Both the position numbers and the translations under genes were made by a program. The notes beneath the pieces were generated by a model. It ran no database searches. It had not been told where the DNA came from and saw only the letters and a program-made list of their open reading frames with translations. Shown one piece after another: positions 24,007 through 32,493 of a stretch of DNA of 64,000 bases. Numbering within the stretch: the first letter of the stretch is position 1; each line of letters begins with the position of its first letter. The DNA comes from a virus: the IMG/VR virus record IMGVR_UViG_3300032053_000002, positions 44,752-108,751 of that record, one strand, 5' to 3'.

Positions 24007-25185
24007 TCATAGTTTAAATATGGCTTTCTTATCGTCCAGCATCCCAAATACGACCGCTATAACTGATTGTTTTTTATCCACGATATAATAATAAACATCT
24101 ATCGGATTTTGAAATGTCCTGGATTCACAATTTTTATACAAAACATCTTTTCCATTTTTAAAAATTTCATCATACCTAAGCAATCTTCTCATATTTTCAT
24201 CATACGATACATTAAAGTGATTTTTCGCCTTCGTTTTCATCGGGCGACCAATAATGTCTGCGCGTTTCAACCCGGTCACTTTTTCAAACGCCTCATTCGC
24301 GTCTAATATGATATAATCAACTATATTTCCGTCCTTATCGTATATTAATTTTTTATAAACGATTGGATTGAGCGACCTATTAAATAATGTGCGATATTTT
24401 GTTTCTTCCTGTTTTAATTTTCCCGCATAATACTTTTTATCAGAAATATCTTGAATTAACGCAAGAAAATAAGTAGGCTTCCCACTATCGCCTTTAATGA
24501 GAGTGGTTAAAACACTTACCCAGATATAAAATCCGTCTTTTTTCTTGTATCTTTTTTGAACCTCAATATAATCTCTATTGCCAGATAATAATTCTTTAGA
24601 GATATAATTAACCGTCGCCTCATCTCTTTTATATGTTATATCGTGGGGCGACAATCCTAACAAATCATTTTTTGAATACCCCAGTAATTTACAAAACGAT
24701 TCATTGACATCAACATAAATACTGTTTAAATCAATAAACGCGATTCCTATTCCAGGATTATTAAATAACTTATCAAATTTATATCTTTCAACTTTTTGAC
24801 CTTCGCGAGTCATTATTTTTTCTGAAATGTCCGAGCCCATCAATACTAGATAATTTTTATCGTTCTTTATAATAATAGAAAAGGAAAAGTTTAGTAACAA
24901 GATATTACCATCTTTATTCACCATAAATATATTTTTCTTTTCTTTATTTTCAGATGAATTAAACATAGTTTTTAAAGACAAGAAAGTTTTTCCAACATCT
25001 TCAGAATAAATAAAATTAGTAAAGTCTTTCCCAACTATCGGCTCGGAATAACCTATAAACTTAATTGCGTTATCATTCACCAGTTCTATATTATAATTTT
25101 CATTCAACACAAAAATTATTAGGTCAGACCCATGAAAAATGCTACTATGTATATCTAGTGCATCTATTTTGTCCATGTTATTCAA
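24007..25185 (-). CDS. Triple PAS-domain protein without output domain
   Basis: A 392-residue protein built from three PAS/PAC units (about 18-120, 133-258, 268-388). PAS2 is typical: GIAFIDLNSIYVDVNESFCKLLGYSKNDLLG, PAC YFLALIQDISDKK. There is no kinase, cyclase or DNA-binding domain and no transmembrane segment, so it would be a sensor or adaptor acting through a partner. Unusual for a phage; the window also has a lone receiver domain and an HD-GYP protein. Confidence 0.88.
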   Translation of the reverse strand: MNNMDKIDALDIHSSIFHGSDLIIFVLNENYNIELVNDNAIKFIGYSEPIVGKDFTNFIYSEDVGKTFLSLKTMFNSSENKEKKNIFMVNKDGNILLLNFSFSIIIKNDKNYLVLMGSDISEKIMTREGQKVERYKFDKLFNNPGIGIAFIDLNSIYVDVNESFCKLLGYSKNDLLGLSPHDITYKRDEATVNYISKELLSGNRDYIEVQKRYKKKDGFYIWVSVLTTLIKGDSGKPTYFLALIQDISDKKYYAGKLKQEETKYRTLFNRSLNPIVYKKLIYDKDGNIVDYIILDANEAFEKVTGLKRADIIGRPMKTKAKNHFNVSYDENMRRLLRYDEIFKNGKDVLYKNCESRTFQNPIDVYYYIVDKKQSVIAVVFGMLDDKKAIFKL

Positions 25186-25211
25186 TTGATTTCCTTGTTT
25201 ATCAATAAATA

Positions 25212-25421
25212 TTATTTATTTTTTATTCTTTTAGTTGCCTGGATCAATGATGCCAGTCCGTTTGTTATACTATTGGACGATTGAATAATAATTTGCCGCA
25301 TTGAAGTTTGCACATTGTCTAAACTACTCAATATCGTTCTCAACGAAGATATTATTATTCCGAGCCCAATAAATAAAACAGTAAAAATTAAAACTAACAA
25401 AATATTAGTAATAGTAAACAT
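25212..25421 (-). CDS. Small single-pass membrane protein
   Basis: A 69-residue protein with an N-terminal hydrophobic helix (about 5-28) and an amphipathic Ser/Gln-rich helix after it. It might be holin- or spanin-like, but nothing specific supports this. Confidence 0.55.
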   Translation of the reverse strand: MFTITNILLVLIFTVLFIGLGIIISSLRTILSSLDNVQTSMRQIIIQSSNSITNGLASLIQATKRIKNK

Positions 25422-25438
25422 ACTTTCTCCTTAGTCAG

Positions 25439-25510
25439 TGGTATCGGCAGGGATTGAACCTGCGCGTGTCGGCATGTCGCGCCGATGCCTTTCCACTTGG
25501 CTACGATACC
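25439..25510 (-). tRNA. tRNA-Val (anticodon GAC), C33
   Basis: Acceptor GGTATCG/CGATACC, anticodon arm TCGGC-GCGACAT-GCCGA, T-arm GCAGG-TTCAATC-CCTGC, A73. Position 33 is C rather than the near-universal U. Its 5' end overlaps the last codons of the next gene. Confidence 0.85.
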
Positions 25511-25953
25511 TTCTTTTTAGTTTTCTTTTTAATTTCGAATATCTTGTCGCCTTTCGCGGCGAGAAGTGCGGAAGAGCTTATCACTCTACCGGATTTCATT
25601 ATTAAAATAGTCACTCCAGAATGCGGACTTATCACCTTGCTACTTAACGATTCTCTTGCCCAATCCCATATATTATTTTGCTCTCTTTTTCCATAGTAAT
25701 ACGTTTGAAGTGTCCACGAATCTTTTTTTACAACATATCGAACCCGTATCCACCCTCTTTTCATCAAATCAAACATAATCTCTTCTCTCGCCTTGCCCTC
25801 TTGCCCCATTCGATCTCCATGTTCACCAAACTTTTTAGTGATATAATCTCTTGTTAGTCCGAACACAGACGGTTTTTCTAAAATGGTGGTTATATGATTT
25901 ATTTTAACTGGTAGTATTTTACCATTAGGTGCAATCCATTGAGCATCAGCCAT
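25501..25953 (-). CDS. Conserved phage protein of unknown function
   Basis: A 150-residue protein starting MADAQWIAPNGKILPV, with KFGEHGDRMGQEGKAREEIMFDLMKRGWIRVRY: I recognise this pattern from many phages, without known function. ATG 25953 has AAGGAGAA. Its TAG stop lies inside tRNA-Val, a 10-nt overlap. Confidence 0.75.
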   Translation of the reverse strand: MADAQWIAPNGKILPVKINHITTILEKPSVFGLTRDYITKKFGEHGDRMGQEGKAREEIMFDLMKRGWIRVRYVVKKDSWTLQTYYYGKREQNNIWDWARESLSSKVISPHSGVTILIMKSGRVISSSALLAAKGDKIFEIKKKTKKKVS

Positions 25954-25968
25954 AAAATCATTCTCCTT

Positions 25969-26550
25969 TTAAACTTTTTCTCGCTCTCGTTTCATCATTT
26001 GTTCTATAACTGCATGCATCCAACATTGTGCGGTATATTCAATATATTCAAATACAAAAGGTTTCCCCTTTATCATAGAATACGCATTAGCTATTTTTTG
26101 CGGATGAAACTTTCCCACGTTCTTCATGACGCCATTCATATATACCGTATAAATATCGCCACTTGTTTCAGGACCGGAATACAAAATGGCTTCCTGATTA
26201 TATTTTTTTCCCAATTTTTTCGCCTTACTTAAATCAATGCCGATAACAAACAATGATGGCTCGATTACTTGTTCTTTGGACTTTTCATCTTTCCAATACC
26301 CCGTTAGCCGAACGAACCCCAGCTGCATTGAACGAATAGTATTTTTTAATTTACTAAACAATTCAATGTTTTCTTGTTCGGGCATTTTAACTCCTTCGGC
26401 ATCATATTCTTTCCACGAGGTCAATATTGCGAATCCAATTTTGGTCGAATCTTTATAATGTTGATACAGTCTATTTAAAGACGCCTCGTTTACTTTTTTG
26501 AAGTTCCCGTTTAGTTTATATTTTACAATATCAGAAAAAGATACACTCAC
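25969..26550 (-). CDS. DUF3293-like protein, paralogue A
   Basis: A 193-residue protein sharing an ordered set of motifs with the two tandem genes at 49160 and 49740: SLNRLYQHYKDS, GFAILTSWKEYD, MQLGFVRLTGYW, then EPSLFVIGIDLSKAKKLGKKYNQEAILYSG. The layout recalls DUF3293 (F-A-I-I-T/S-A, N-x-x-R). Function unknown. Confidence 0.7.
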   Translation of the reverse strand: MSVSFSDIVKYKLNGNFKKVNEASLNRLYQHYKDSTKIGFAILTSWKEYDAEGVKMPEQENIELFSKLKNTIRSMQLGFVRLTGYWKDEKSKEQVIEPSLFVIGIDLSKAKKLGKKYNQEAILYSGPETSGDIYTVYMNGVMKNVGKFHPQKIANAYSMIKGKPFVFEYIEYTAQCWMHAVIEQMMKREREKV

Positions 26551-26562
26551 TTTTTCTCTCTC

Positions 26563-26991
26563 CTACGTCAATTCTTTATGTGGCGGGTCTGGTAATTTCC
26601 AAAAATCCGTTTTTGATAAGTATTTGTGGTTTAATTCTTTTCCAAACATCCACACCATCGCCAAGTCAAAGAAAAATACGGCTAACCAAATCGGATGCCC
26701 CATCATCGGATAAAGAACGGATGCGTTTCCAACCGCATACACTATAGCAAATAAAAGTAATCCAACACAACTATTTTTGAAAAAATGCCACCCATCGCGA
26801 AATATCGGAAGAATCCATAGATGTTTAGCAACTTCTTGTTCGTATTCGCCTTCATACCACCTTAAAAACTTTCCTTTGAGAATAACTCGCCAGACATTTT
26901 TATCATAACTCCAAACATACGAATCTTCCTGACCGTTAAAACACCCGGCGATAAATACGAGTATAGTTAGTTTAAGTAATTCGTTTATCAT
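26563..26991 (-). CDS. Membrane protein
   Basis: A 142-residue protein with an N-terminal hydrophobic stretch and two more in the second half (about 72-88 and 100-118). No signature. Its start is adjacent to the lipoprotein stop. Confidence 0.6.
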   Translation of the reverse strand: MINELLKLTILVFIAGCFNGQEDSYVWSYDKNVWRVILKGKFLRWYEGEYEQEVAKHLWILPIFRDGWHFFKNSCVGLLLFAIVYAVGNASVLYPMMGHPIWLAVFFFDLAMVWMFGKELNHKYLSKTDFWKLPDPPHKELT

Positions 26992-26992
26992 T

Positions 26993-27454
26993 TCATTTCT
27001 CGATTGTTATTTTCTTATCTATCATTCTTATATCCCAACTTCCGATACTTCCTTCCAATAAGAGAGACCCCGCTCGAAATTCATCGGACAGCTTTTCGCC
27101 CACTTTGACAGAATTATAAAATCGTTCGCTAACTTCTATCGGTAATTTAATTTTATTCATTTCGTCCTTTATCATCGCATTCACATCCAAAAAATGCGAC
27201 TGACCTATTTCCAGCATAACAATATAGTGAACTTTTCTACCTTCCGCTATACTCTTATAAATATCATATTTTTCGTTTAATACTGATATTTTTAATTCCA
27301 AAGTATCTATTTGGTCTGATAAAAGTTGCGTTTCTTTAATTAAAGTGCGTTCTTCAAATTTTAATTTATTTATCGCCAGTTGCACTTCGTCCGGTGTCCT
27401 CGAACACGAAAACAACAATGCGGCGACAAAAAATATAATAAAAACATTTTTCAT
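26993..27454 (-). CDS. Lipoprotein with coiled coil, paralogue of 35251
   Basis: A 153-residue protein with signal peptide and lipobox LFSC (about 14-17), a coiled coil (about 35-65) and a C-terminal domain starting VHYIVMLEI and containing IEVSERFYNSVKVGEKLSDEF. The C-terminal domain closely resembles that at 35251 (IHYIVVLKI, IEVSENFYNSHKLGERI). Membrane-anchored, exact role unknown. Confidence 0.75.
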   Translation of the reverse strand: MKNVFIIFFVAALLFSCSRTPDEVQLAINKLKFEERTLIKETQLLSDQIDTLELKISVLNEKYDIYKSIAEGRKVHYIVMLEIGQSHFLDVNAMIKDEMNKIKLPIEVSERFYNSVKVGEKLSDEFRAGSLLLEGSIGSWDIRMIDKKITIEK

Positions 27455-27455
27455 T

Positions 27456-27971
27456 TCATTTTCCTTTCATATTTAACATAGTCAAATCATTTATTAGTTT
27501 ATCCAGATTCAACGGAATATAATCACAACACTCAACACTGACGTTAAAGTATTGATTACTATTCATCGTCTTGCTATGAATGTGCCCATGAAGATTTACG
27601 TAAGGCATATGGTCGTTAAGGTATACCGGTTCATGCGACAGAATAACAAATCCACCTATTATTATCGGATACTTTGATGCTTCCTCGAATCCGATTTCTC
27701 GCCAGACACTCGGGCGAAAACGTCTATCGTGATTTCCGAGTATCATATATTTTTTACCATTCAACTGATTACATAGTTCCGTTAGTTGTTCTTTTTTTCC
27801 GAACCCGAAATCACCGAGAAAAAATATCTTATCATCTTTTCCGACAACGCCGTTCCAACTTTTAATCATTCGGTCATTCATTTCGCTAACGTCAGAAAAC
27901 GGGCGAGACTCATACTTGATAATATTTGCGTGGTTGAAATGCGTATCGGCTATGATGTATCGTTTATTCAT
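27456..27971 (-). CDS. Calcineurin-like metallophosphoesterase
   Basis: A 171-residue phosphoesterase with all family motifs: DTHFNH, FLGDFG (GDxG), ILGNHDRR (GNHD), LSHEP and LHGHIHS (GHxH). Small phage members of this type act on phosphoesters of unknown identity. Confidence 0.9.
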   Translation of the reverse strand: MNKRYIIADTHFNHANIIKYESRPFSDVSEMNDRMIKSWNGVVGKDDKIFFLGDFGFGKKEQLTELCNQLNGKKYMILGNHDRRFRPSVWREIGFEEASKYPIIIGGFVILSHEPVYLNDHMPYVNLHGHIHSKTMNSNQYFNVSVECCDYIPLNLDKLINDLTMLNMKGK

Positions 27972-28189
27972 TAAAAATACGTTACCCTAATAATCGCGAA
28001 AAATATAAGAAGAAACAAATATAGAAATATGGCGAAAATCCTATTTTTCAACTCGTGGTTTTGTTGAACACCCGCTGCCCACAATGGATGCGCTCCAAAT
28101 AATCGTTTCAGTCTAAAATAATCTAATATACATAAAATAAAAAATGAAGCCATTAAAAAAGACAAAAAATCAAGAATATACTTCCACAT
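27971..28189 (-). CDS. Small membrane protein
   Basis: 72 residues with two hydrophobic helices (about 5-24 and 50-68) separated by a polar loop with Arg/Lys. Shares one base with the phosphoesterase. Function unknown. Confidence 0.6.
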   Translation of the reverse strand: MWKYILDFLSFLMASFFILCILDYFRLKRLFGAHPLWAAGVQQNHELKNRIFAIFLYLFLLIFFAIIRVTYF

Positions 28190-28248
28190 AACATTTGTTC
28201 CTTTTATTATATTTTAATTGGCTGAAGCGACGTGATACTTCCATTTTT

Positions 28249-28473
28249 TTATTCTTTCATCCATTCTCTTATTTTATTTTCAATCCATTCTTCTTTAGTA
28301 TTAAATTCGCAGTTACGAACCGTTGTTCGTTTATCTTCTTCATTGGCATAATATTCATACTTTTCAGCGACTTCTCTAATAGTAGACGTTTCCATAAGAG
28401 TATCGACTATTTCACTTTTATACACTTCTTCCGCAGCACAACGAAGCGCGTTCATATATGGCTCGAATATATC
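28249..28473 (-). CDS. Hypothetical small helical protein
   Basis: A 74-codon frame from ATG 28473; the frame is open upstream through tRNA-Gln, so the start is uncertain and no ribosome site is evident. Acidic, helical, with one Cys in each half. Unknown. Confidence 0.45.
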   Translation of the reverse strand, partial: DIFEPYMNALRCAAEEVYKSEIVDTLMETSTIREVAEKYEYYANEEDKRTTVRNCEFNTKEEWIENKIREWMKE

Positions 28474-28533
28474 CATTTTTTTTAATATTGTTTTCCAAAC
28501 TTTTTTATTGTGATTGCCGTATTTATTAAATCG

Positions 28534-28608
28534 CTGGCGGAGCAGGATTTGAACCTGCGAAATAACCGATTCAGAGTCGGTCGCGTTAGGCCTCTTCGCC
28601 ATCCGCCA
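28534..28608 (-). tRNA. tRNA-Gln (anticodon CTG)
   Basis: Acceptor TGGCGGA/TCCGCCA with T1-A72 and G73 (glutamine identity), anticodon arm ACCGA-CTCTGAA-TCGGT, T-arm GCAGG-TTCAAAT-CCTGC. Confidence 0.95.
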
Positions 28609-28610
28609 AT

Positions 28611-28635
28611 AAAAGGGCTCTCACGAAGAGAGCCC
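28611..28635 (-). terminator. Rho-independent terminator
   Basis: A GGGCTCTC/GAGAGCCC hairpin (8 bp) plus TTTT on the minus strand, between a 57-aa gene and tRNA-Gln. Confidence 0.88.
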
Positions 28636-28646
28636 GTTCGTTAAAT

Positions 28647-28820
28647 TTACTCTTGGAGTAAATTTTCCTTCATCCATGCCTTCACCTGTTTCTTACTCGG
28701 CATATGAATATCATTACCGGTACGAGTCATCAGGCCGTCGGTTTTTAAACCAACCGCATCGGATAGAACCTTTGCGATTTGCAACCGGCTGGGCATCGAG
28801 ATTTTGGATTTCTTGGACAT
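28647..28820 (-). CDS. Small basic protein
   Basis: A 57-residue protein (MSKKSKISMPSRLQIAKVL...) with a very strong ribosome site (AAGGAGGA, 5 nt spacing), its own promoter upstream and a terminator right after the stop: a self-contained unit. Probably DNA- or RNA-binding by composition; family unknown. Confidence 0.7.
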   Translation of the reverse strand: MSKKSKISMPSRLQIAKVLSDAVGLKTDGLMTRTGNDIHMPSKKQVKAWMKENLLQE

Positions 28821-28875
28821 ATAGTCCTCCTTCTTGTTTGGTTTATGGTTTATTAAAGTTAATTAGTATGATATA

Positions 28876-28904
28876 AATATAATAAATAGTTTTTCATTTG
28901 TCAA
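28876..28904 (-). promoter_or_regulatory. Sigma70-like promoter (class A)
   Basis: TTGACA (28899-28904), 17-nt spacer, TATATT (28876-28881), for the 57-aa gene. Confidence 0.85.
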
Positions 28905-28907
28905 CTG

Positions 28908-29549
28908 TTATTTTGTAGATGGGTTCGGATAAGTCATGTCGCCACTTCTTAATTTTCCCATCAGGTCGTCTCGCATTGAAGTATAGTTTCGGGTATCAAA
29001 ATCTTCTGGGTTTATATTTTTAAATTCCAAATATAAATTGTTACACGATTTAAAATCAACGACTTTTTGGTTATTCTTTAATTGCAAACCAAACTCCAAT
29101 ATTCTCAATGCGTGAAATATTCCCTTCTTTGCGTTATCTTTAAATCCATTCTTACTTTGTTCGTCGGCGATATGCCAACTCGCTGATGCCTTTTGAATAA
29201 TTTTTTTAATCATGTCTTTTTCATTCCACTTAGTTATTTTAAATGGCCACTTTTTTAGTACCACTTCCGACGAATCTAAAGAAAGACATTCTAATGCGCC
29301 GATTTCGTAATTGTTTATCGCATCAATAAATCCTGAACGAGAATATATTACGGCTTGAATACTTTTATCTTTATTTGAAACCGCGTTATTTCTAAATGCA
29401 CCGTTTGGTAAAATGGATTTCTTAAAAACCACTATGTAGTCATAATCTGATTTTTCAGTATCAAGTCCATAAACACGACTACCATAAGGAAAAATCGCAA
29501 CCACTTCTTCAGTAATATTAAGTTCTTTTAAGATATATTCTGCCGTCAT
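28908..29549 (-). CDS. Nucleotidyltransferase-fold protein
   Basis: A 213-residue protein from ATG 29549 with the polymerase-beta-type motif FPYGSRVYGLDTEKSDYDYIVV (GSR, then DxD). The rest is helical. Similar enzymes add nucleotides to RNA, proteins or antibiotics; the substrate cannot be told. It lies directly after tRNA-Ala. A tRNA-related role is only a guess. Confidence 0.8.
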   Translation of the reverse strand: MTAEYILKELNITEEVVAIFPYGSRVYGLDTEKSDYDYIVVFKKSILPNGAFRNNAVSNKDKSIQAVIYSRSGFIDAINNYEIGALECLSLDSSEVVLKKWPFKITKWNEKDMIKKIIQKASASWHIADEQSKNGFKDNAKKGIFHALRILEFGLQLKNNQKVVDFKSCNNLYLEFKNINPEDFDTRNYTSMRDDLMGKLRSGDMTYPNPSTK

Positions 29550-29565
29550 AACTTTTTTCTTTGTT

Positions 29566-29832
29566 TTATCTTGTGGACTGAATCGGATTTGAACCGATAA
29601 TTCCGAGTTGCGAACCCAGTGTTTTCCCAATTAAAACTACCAGCCCTTTTACATAAAATAAAATATAATCCAACACGTTACATTTTGTAACAGTATGAAA
29701 TTGACCAGTATACCAGATTGAATTGTCGCATTTTTTTATTTTGTCGTTTCCAACTTTTATGGCGACAACGGTAATACCAAATTCATTTTTGAACTTACAA
29801 AACTTGTTTTCTTTTAAATCGTTAAAGTGCAT
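29566..29832 (-). CDS. Possible small protein running through tRNA-Ala
   Basis: An 88-codon frame from ATG 29832. Residues 1-60 (FNDLKENKFCKFKNEFGITVVAIKV...) look protein-like; the last 28 codons are tRNA sequence. Transcription from the promoter at 29838-29866 would start at or next to the ATG, so it would be leaderless. Doubtful. Confidence 0.3.
   Translation of the reverse strand: MHFNDLKENKFCKFKNEFGITVVAIKVGNDKIKKCDNSIWYTGQFHTVTKCNVLDYILFYVKGLVVLIGKTLGSQLGIIGSNPIQSTR
29574..29646 (-). tRNA. tRNA-Ala (anticodon CGC)
   Basis: Acceptor GGGCTGG/TCAGTCC with the alanine identity pair G3-T70, anticodon arm CTGGG-TTCGCAA-CTCGG, T-arm ATCGG-TTCAAAT-CCGAT, A73. Confidence 0.92.
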
Positions 29833-29837
29833 AATAT

Positions 29838-29866
29838 AATATATGAAAATAAACTCCCAAAGTCAA
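29838..29866 (-). promoter_or_regulatory. Sigma70-like promoter (class A)
   Basis: TTGACT (29861-29866), 17-nt spacer, TATATT (29838-29843). Drives tRNA-Ala and the nucleotidyltransferase gene. Confidence 0.8.
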
Positions 29867-29878
29867 CTGTTATTTTTG

Positions 29879-29951
29879 TCCGCTCGGTCGGATTTGAACC
29901 GACGTGCAGGAATTTAGAGTTCCTTGCTGCTCCGAACTCAGCTACGAGCGG
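29879..29951 (-). tRNA. Amber-suppressor tRNA (anticodon CTA)
   Basis: Acceptor CCGCTCG/CGAGCGG, anticodon arm AGGAA-CTCTAAA-TTCCT, T-arm GTCGG-TTCAAAT-CCGAC, A73. The loop is canonical (T33, A37, A38) and the anticodon CTA reads the stop codon UAG. The amino acid cannot be read from sequence. Many genes here end in TAG, so suppression would lengthen them unless controlled. Confidence 0.9.
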
Positions 29952-29960
29952 AATTATAAA

Positions 29961-30281
29961 TCACTTTTCGTATTCAAGTAATTTATTGTCGAGCCATTCG
30001 CGAAGTTTTGGATTATCTCTAAAGTATTTTTTACCGTCTTCTTCATAAAATTCGTACTCTTTCAAATTTTCTATCGGGCACATTTCCAAAAACTCGTGTG
30101 GTTTTACAGTTCCGTACGGTGGTCCTGTATCATAGTGAAATTCTACGAATAAATATTCATTTCCAAATTTTTCACGAACTCCGACAAATCCATTTTTATT
30201 TTTATTAAATACGCCATAATTAAAATTTCGTGCGTGTATTTTATAAAATCCGCCATGAATACATTCAGTAAGTGGTATCAT
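29961..30281 (-). CDS. Conserved phage protein of unknown function
   Basis: A 106-residue protein with the pattern CIHGGFYKIHARNFNYGVFN...FVGVREKFG...FVEFHYDTGPPYGTV, which I recognise as a common phage hypothetical. Its start overlaps the methyltransferase stop (ATGA). Confidence 0.75.
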   Translation of the reverse strand: MIPLTECIHGGFYKIHARNFNYGVFNKNKNGFVGVREKFGNEYLFVEFHYDTGPPYGTVKPHEFLEMCPIENLKEYEFYEEDGKKYFRDNPKLREWLDNKLLEYEK

Positions 30282-30931
30282 AAATGTTTTTCCTTTTTAA
30301 AAAATGATATACAATCAGTACCATCCCAAATTCCGTCGCCTTCAAATTTAATCTTTGTTTGCGACACCATAATCATTTCATTCGATTCAACCATTTCCTT
30401 GAATTTATCAGGTGTCATGTTCGCCCTACCACCTAAATTTTTAAATGGATATTCATTACCGCCATAAAACCACGAGTGATGAATGTACGCATAACCACCC
30501 GGTTTCAATACCCGATAAATTTCTTTAATATATTCTTCCGTAACGTTTTTATGAAAATGAACAAAACTGTCATATGAAAAAACCAAATCCTGTGAATTGT
30601 TTTTGACGCCGGTCAGTGATTTACCATCATTAACTAAATACTCCGAAACATGGTGACCGAGTTTCTCTCTAGTTTTTTCAATACAATGCGGGTTTAAATC
30701 AATAACAATCAGTTCCGATGCCAGTATTGATAAAAATTGCGTCATTCTACCAAAACCCGGAGCAATTTCTAAAATTTTCTTATTTCTAAACTCTTTTATA
30801 GTATCAAAGATATAAGTATTCCACAGATTTTCAGTAGTACCAAACGATTTTGACCATTCGTGCCCATCGTTTATCCACATACGGTCTTCATTCCATGCGC
30901 GTTGTTCCTCGATATTATAAAATTTTTCCAT
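30278..30931 (-). CDS. Class I SAM methyltransferase
   Basis: A 217-residue methyltransferase: motif I ILEIAPGFGRMTQFL (about 54-68), acidic motif II LIVIDLNPH, motif IV DLVFSYDSFVHF, and EIYRVLKPGGYAYIHHS, as in small-molecule/lipid methyltransferases. ATG 30931 overlaps the preceding TGA (TGATG). Substrate unknown. Confidence 0.88.
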   Translation of the reverse strand: MEKFYNIEEQRAWNEDRMWINDGHEWSKSFGTTENLWNTYIFDTIKEFRNKKILEIAPGFGRMTQFLSILASELIVIDLNPHCIEKTREKLGHHVSEYLVNDGKSLTGVKNNSQDLVFSYDSFVHFHKNVTEEYIKEIYRVLKPGGYAYIHHSWFYGGNEYPFKNLGGRANMTPDKFKEMVESNEMIMVSQTKIKFEGDGIWDGTDCISFFKKEKHL

Positions 30932-31218
30932 CACCGCTTTTTTCTTTTCCTTAAAGATTCTCTAAACATGGTAATTATTACATTCATAAAGAATTTTTTA
31001 ATCTCAATCGGAATACCCATATTAAATATACTGTTAAATACATTAGTTCTATAAGAGTTGATTAAAACAGAATACGCATATTTATCGGCTATCTTGCTTA
31101 ACCCTTCCAAAACTTTTCTAACCTCTTGAAGTTTTGATTCTACAAGAGAAGATGTTTTTACATCACCAATTTCTACCTGACGTTTAAGCAGATTGTTTAG
31201 AATCTCTATCGCCTTCAT
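30931..31218 (-). CDS. Hypothetical helical protein
   Basis: 95 residues, amphipathic helices with a very basic C-terminus (ESLRKRKKR). No recognised family. Confidence 0.6.
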   Translation of the reverse strand: MKAIEILNNLLKRQVEIGDVKTSSLVESKLQEVRKVLEGLSKIADKYAYSVLINSYRTNVFNSIFNMGIPIEIKKFFMNVIITMFRESLRKRKKR

Positions 31219-31546
31219 CTTGCCCCATAATCATAAGTTTACGAAGATTTTTATTATACCCACTCGTATAAATCGCTATAGCCGTTAACTCGTTATTTAA
31301 ATCTGCTTCGTGGTACTCGGAAATCGGAATTTTCTTTCGTTCGTGGCGACCCCAATTATCATAATCCAATAATCCTGATATTTCCATTATTTCGTGATAA
31401 TCTTCAACCGCCAAAAAAATCAAATATCCGTTTTTCCATTCATTGTTCGGATAATCCATAACGAATTTAGCAACAGCGTGAGCACCCTGAACCGCCTGAT
31501 ACGCCGACCCCAAATCATTCCGCGTTATTACATACAGTCGCTTCAT
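31184..31546 (-). CDS. Peptidyl-tRNA hydrolase 2-like protein
   Basis: A 120-residue protein from ATG 31546 (AGGAGGT upstream). VITRNDLGSAYQAVQGAHAVAKFV, NGYLIFLAV and EADLNNELTAIAIY match the PTH2 layout (QAxQxxHA, DL..E.TAIA). PTH2 releases peptides from stalled peptidyl-tRNA, which fits the tRNA-rich setting. The C-terminal 15 residues are an acidic extension. Confidence 0.78.
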   Translation of the reverse strand: MKRLYVITRNDLGSAYQAVQGAHAVAKFVMDYPNNEWKNGYLIFLAVEDYHEIMEISGLLDYDNWGRHERKKIPISEYHEADLNNELTAIAIYTSGYNKNLRKLMIMGQDEGDRDSKQSA

Positions 31547-31898
31547 CGCGTACCTCCTGTATAACGGGATATGCTTTAGAAAGTTCTCTAACGTAATCCC
31601 AATCCGGTTCATTACCATCTTTTACTTTGCTTTCGATTTTATTGTATCGTTCAATCGCCTCATCTGTCAAATACCCATTTTCGTCATGAGTAATATTTAC
31701 TTTTTTGGCGAGACAATACGTGATATGTTGATGGCGAAATTCATATTTAGATTTTTCTAATTCACGAAAAACTTTCCAATTATCAGTAATCTTTCCTTCT
31801 CGTTGATTTTGTTTATATAGTTTTTTTAATTCGCGAATTAAATTAGATAACCCTTTTAAATAAAACTTTGTTGATAATATTTTTTCTCTACGTTCCAT
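31515..31898 (-). CDS. Hypothetical protein
   Basis: 127 residues, basic helical N-terminal half, acidic C-terminal half. ATG 31898 has AAGGAGAA. Overlaps the PTH2-like start by 32 nt. Family unknown. Confidence 0.6.
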   Translation of the reverse strand: MERREKILSTKFYLKGLSNLIRELKKLYKQNQREGKITDNWKVFRELEKSKYEFRHQHITYCLAKKVNITHDENGYLTDEAIERYNKIESKVKDGNEPDWDYVRELSKAYPVIQEVRDEATVCNNAE

Positions 31899-31932
31899 TT
31901 TAGTTCTCCTTATGTCGATATTTTAATAGTTT

Positions 31933-31959
31933 ATCGACACGTATTTGCATCGTGTCGAT
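31933..31959. repeat. Perfect inverted repeat, possible operator
   Basis: ATCGACACG, 9-nt spacer, CGTGTCGAT, about 35 nt upstream of the ATG at 31898. No T-run follows, so an operator or processing hairpin is more likely than a terminator. Confidence 0.5.
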
Positions 31960-32091
31960 GGCGTCTACATATAAAGAGAACTTTATGGCGGTTTAAATAT
32001 CTACCGAAATCCCTATGTCATTTTCTTTTCCTTTAATTTAACAGTGTTACGTTTACATCGCTTTATATAAATAGTTTTTATTTTAAATTTT

Positions 32092-32433
32092 TTAGCCATC
32101 TAATCCATTGCCAGAAGGCATATTGGCATATTGGTTTTTAGCGTTTTCCTTTTCAATCATTTTAATCATTTGTTCACTGGATATTCTCGCGAAATGCTCT
32201 TTCTTGACCTTTTCCCACTCTTTATCAAGTTTAAGTTTTAATTGATATAACTCAGTTACTTCAAAACTAATCGTTCTTCCGCATTTTGGGCAAGTATATT
32301 TATAGTCGCCAGGTTCATAATTTTCATAATCGCCTGGTGGATAGTGTTCTGGATGAAAACACTCTGGAGTTTTAAACCACCGTTTCCATCGTTTTACTTT
32401 TCGTAATCCAACTCGTTTTTTAAAGAAACTCAT
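32092..32433 (-). CDS. Zinc-ribbon protein
   Basis: 113 residues: basic N-terminus (FFKKRVGLRKVKRWKRWF), repeated PPGDYENYEPGDYKY, one CPKCGRT pair (a second Cys lies earlier, PECFH), then a charged helix. Downstream of a class B promoter. Confidence 0.6.
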   Translation of the reverse strand: MSFFKKRVGLRKVKRWKRWFKTPECFHPEHYPPGDYENYEPGDYKYTCPKCGRTISFEVTELYQLKLKLDKEWEKVKKEHFARISSEQMIKMIEKENAKNQYANMPSGNGLDG

Positions 32434-32459
32434 TTTAAATCTTTTCCTCTGCTATATAG

Positions 32460-32488
32460 TATAAACGAACACAACACTAAAAAGTTCC
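32460..32488 (-). promoter_or_regulatory. Class B promoter
   Basis: GGAACTT (32482-32488), 16-nt spacer, TTTATA (32460-32465); a TATACT lies 2 nt further. Confidence 0.55.
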
Positions 32489-32493
32489 ATTTG

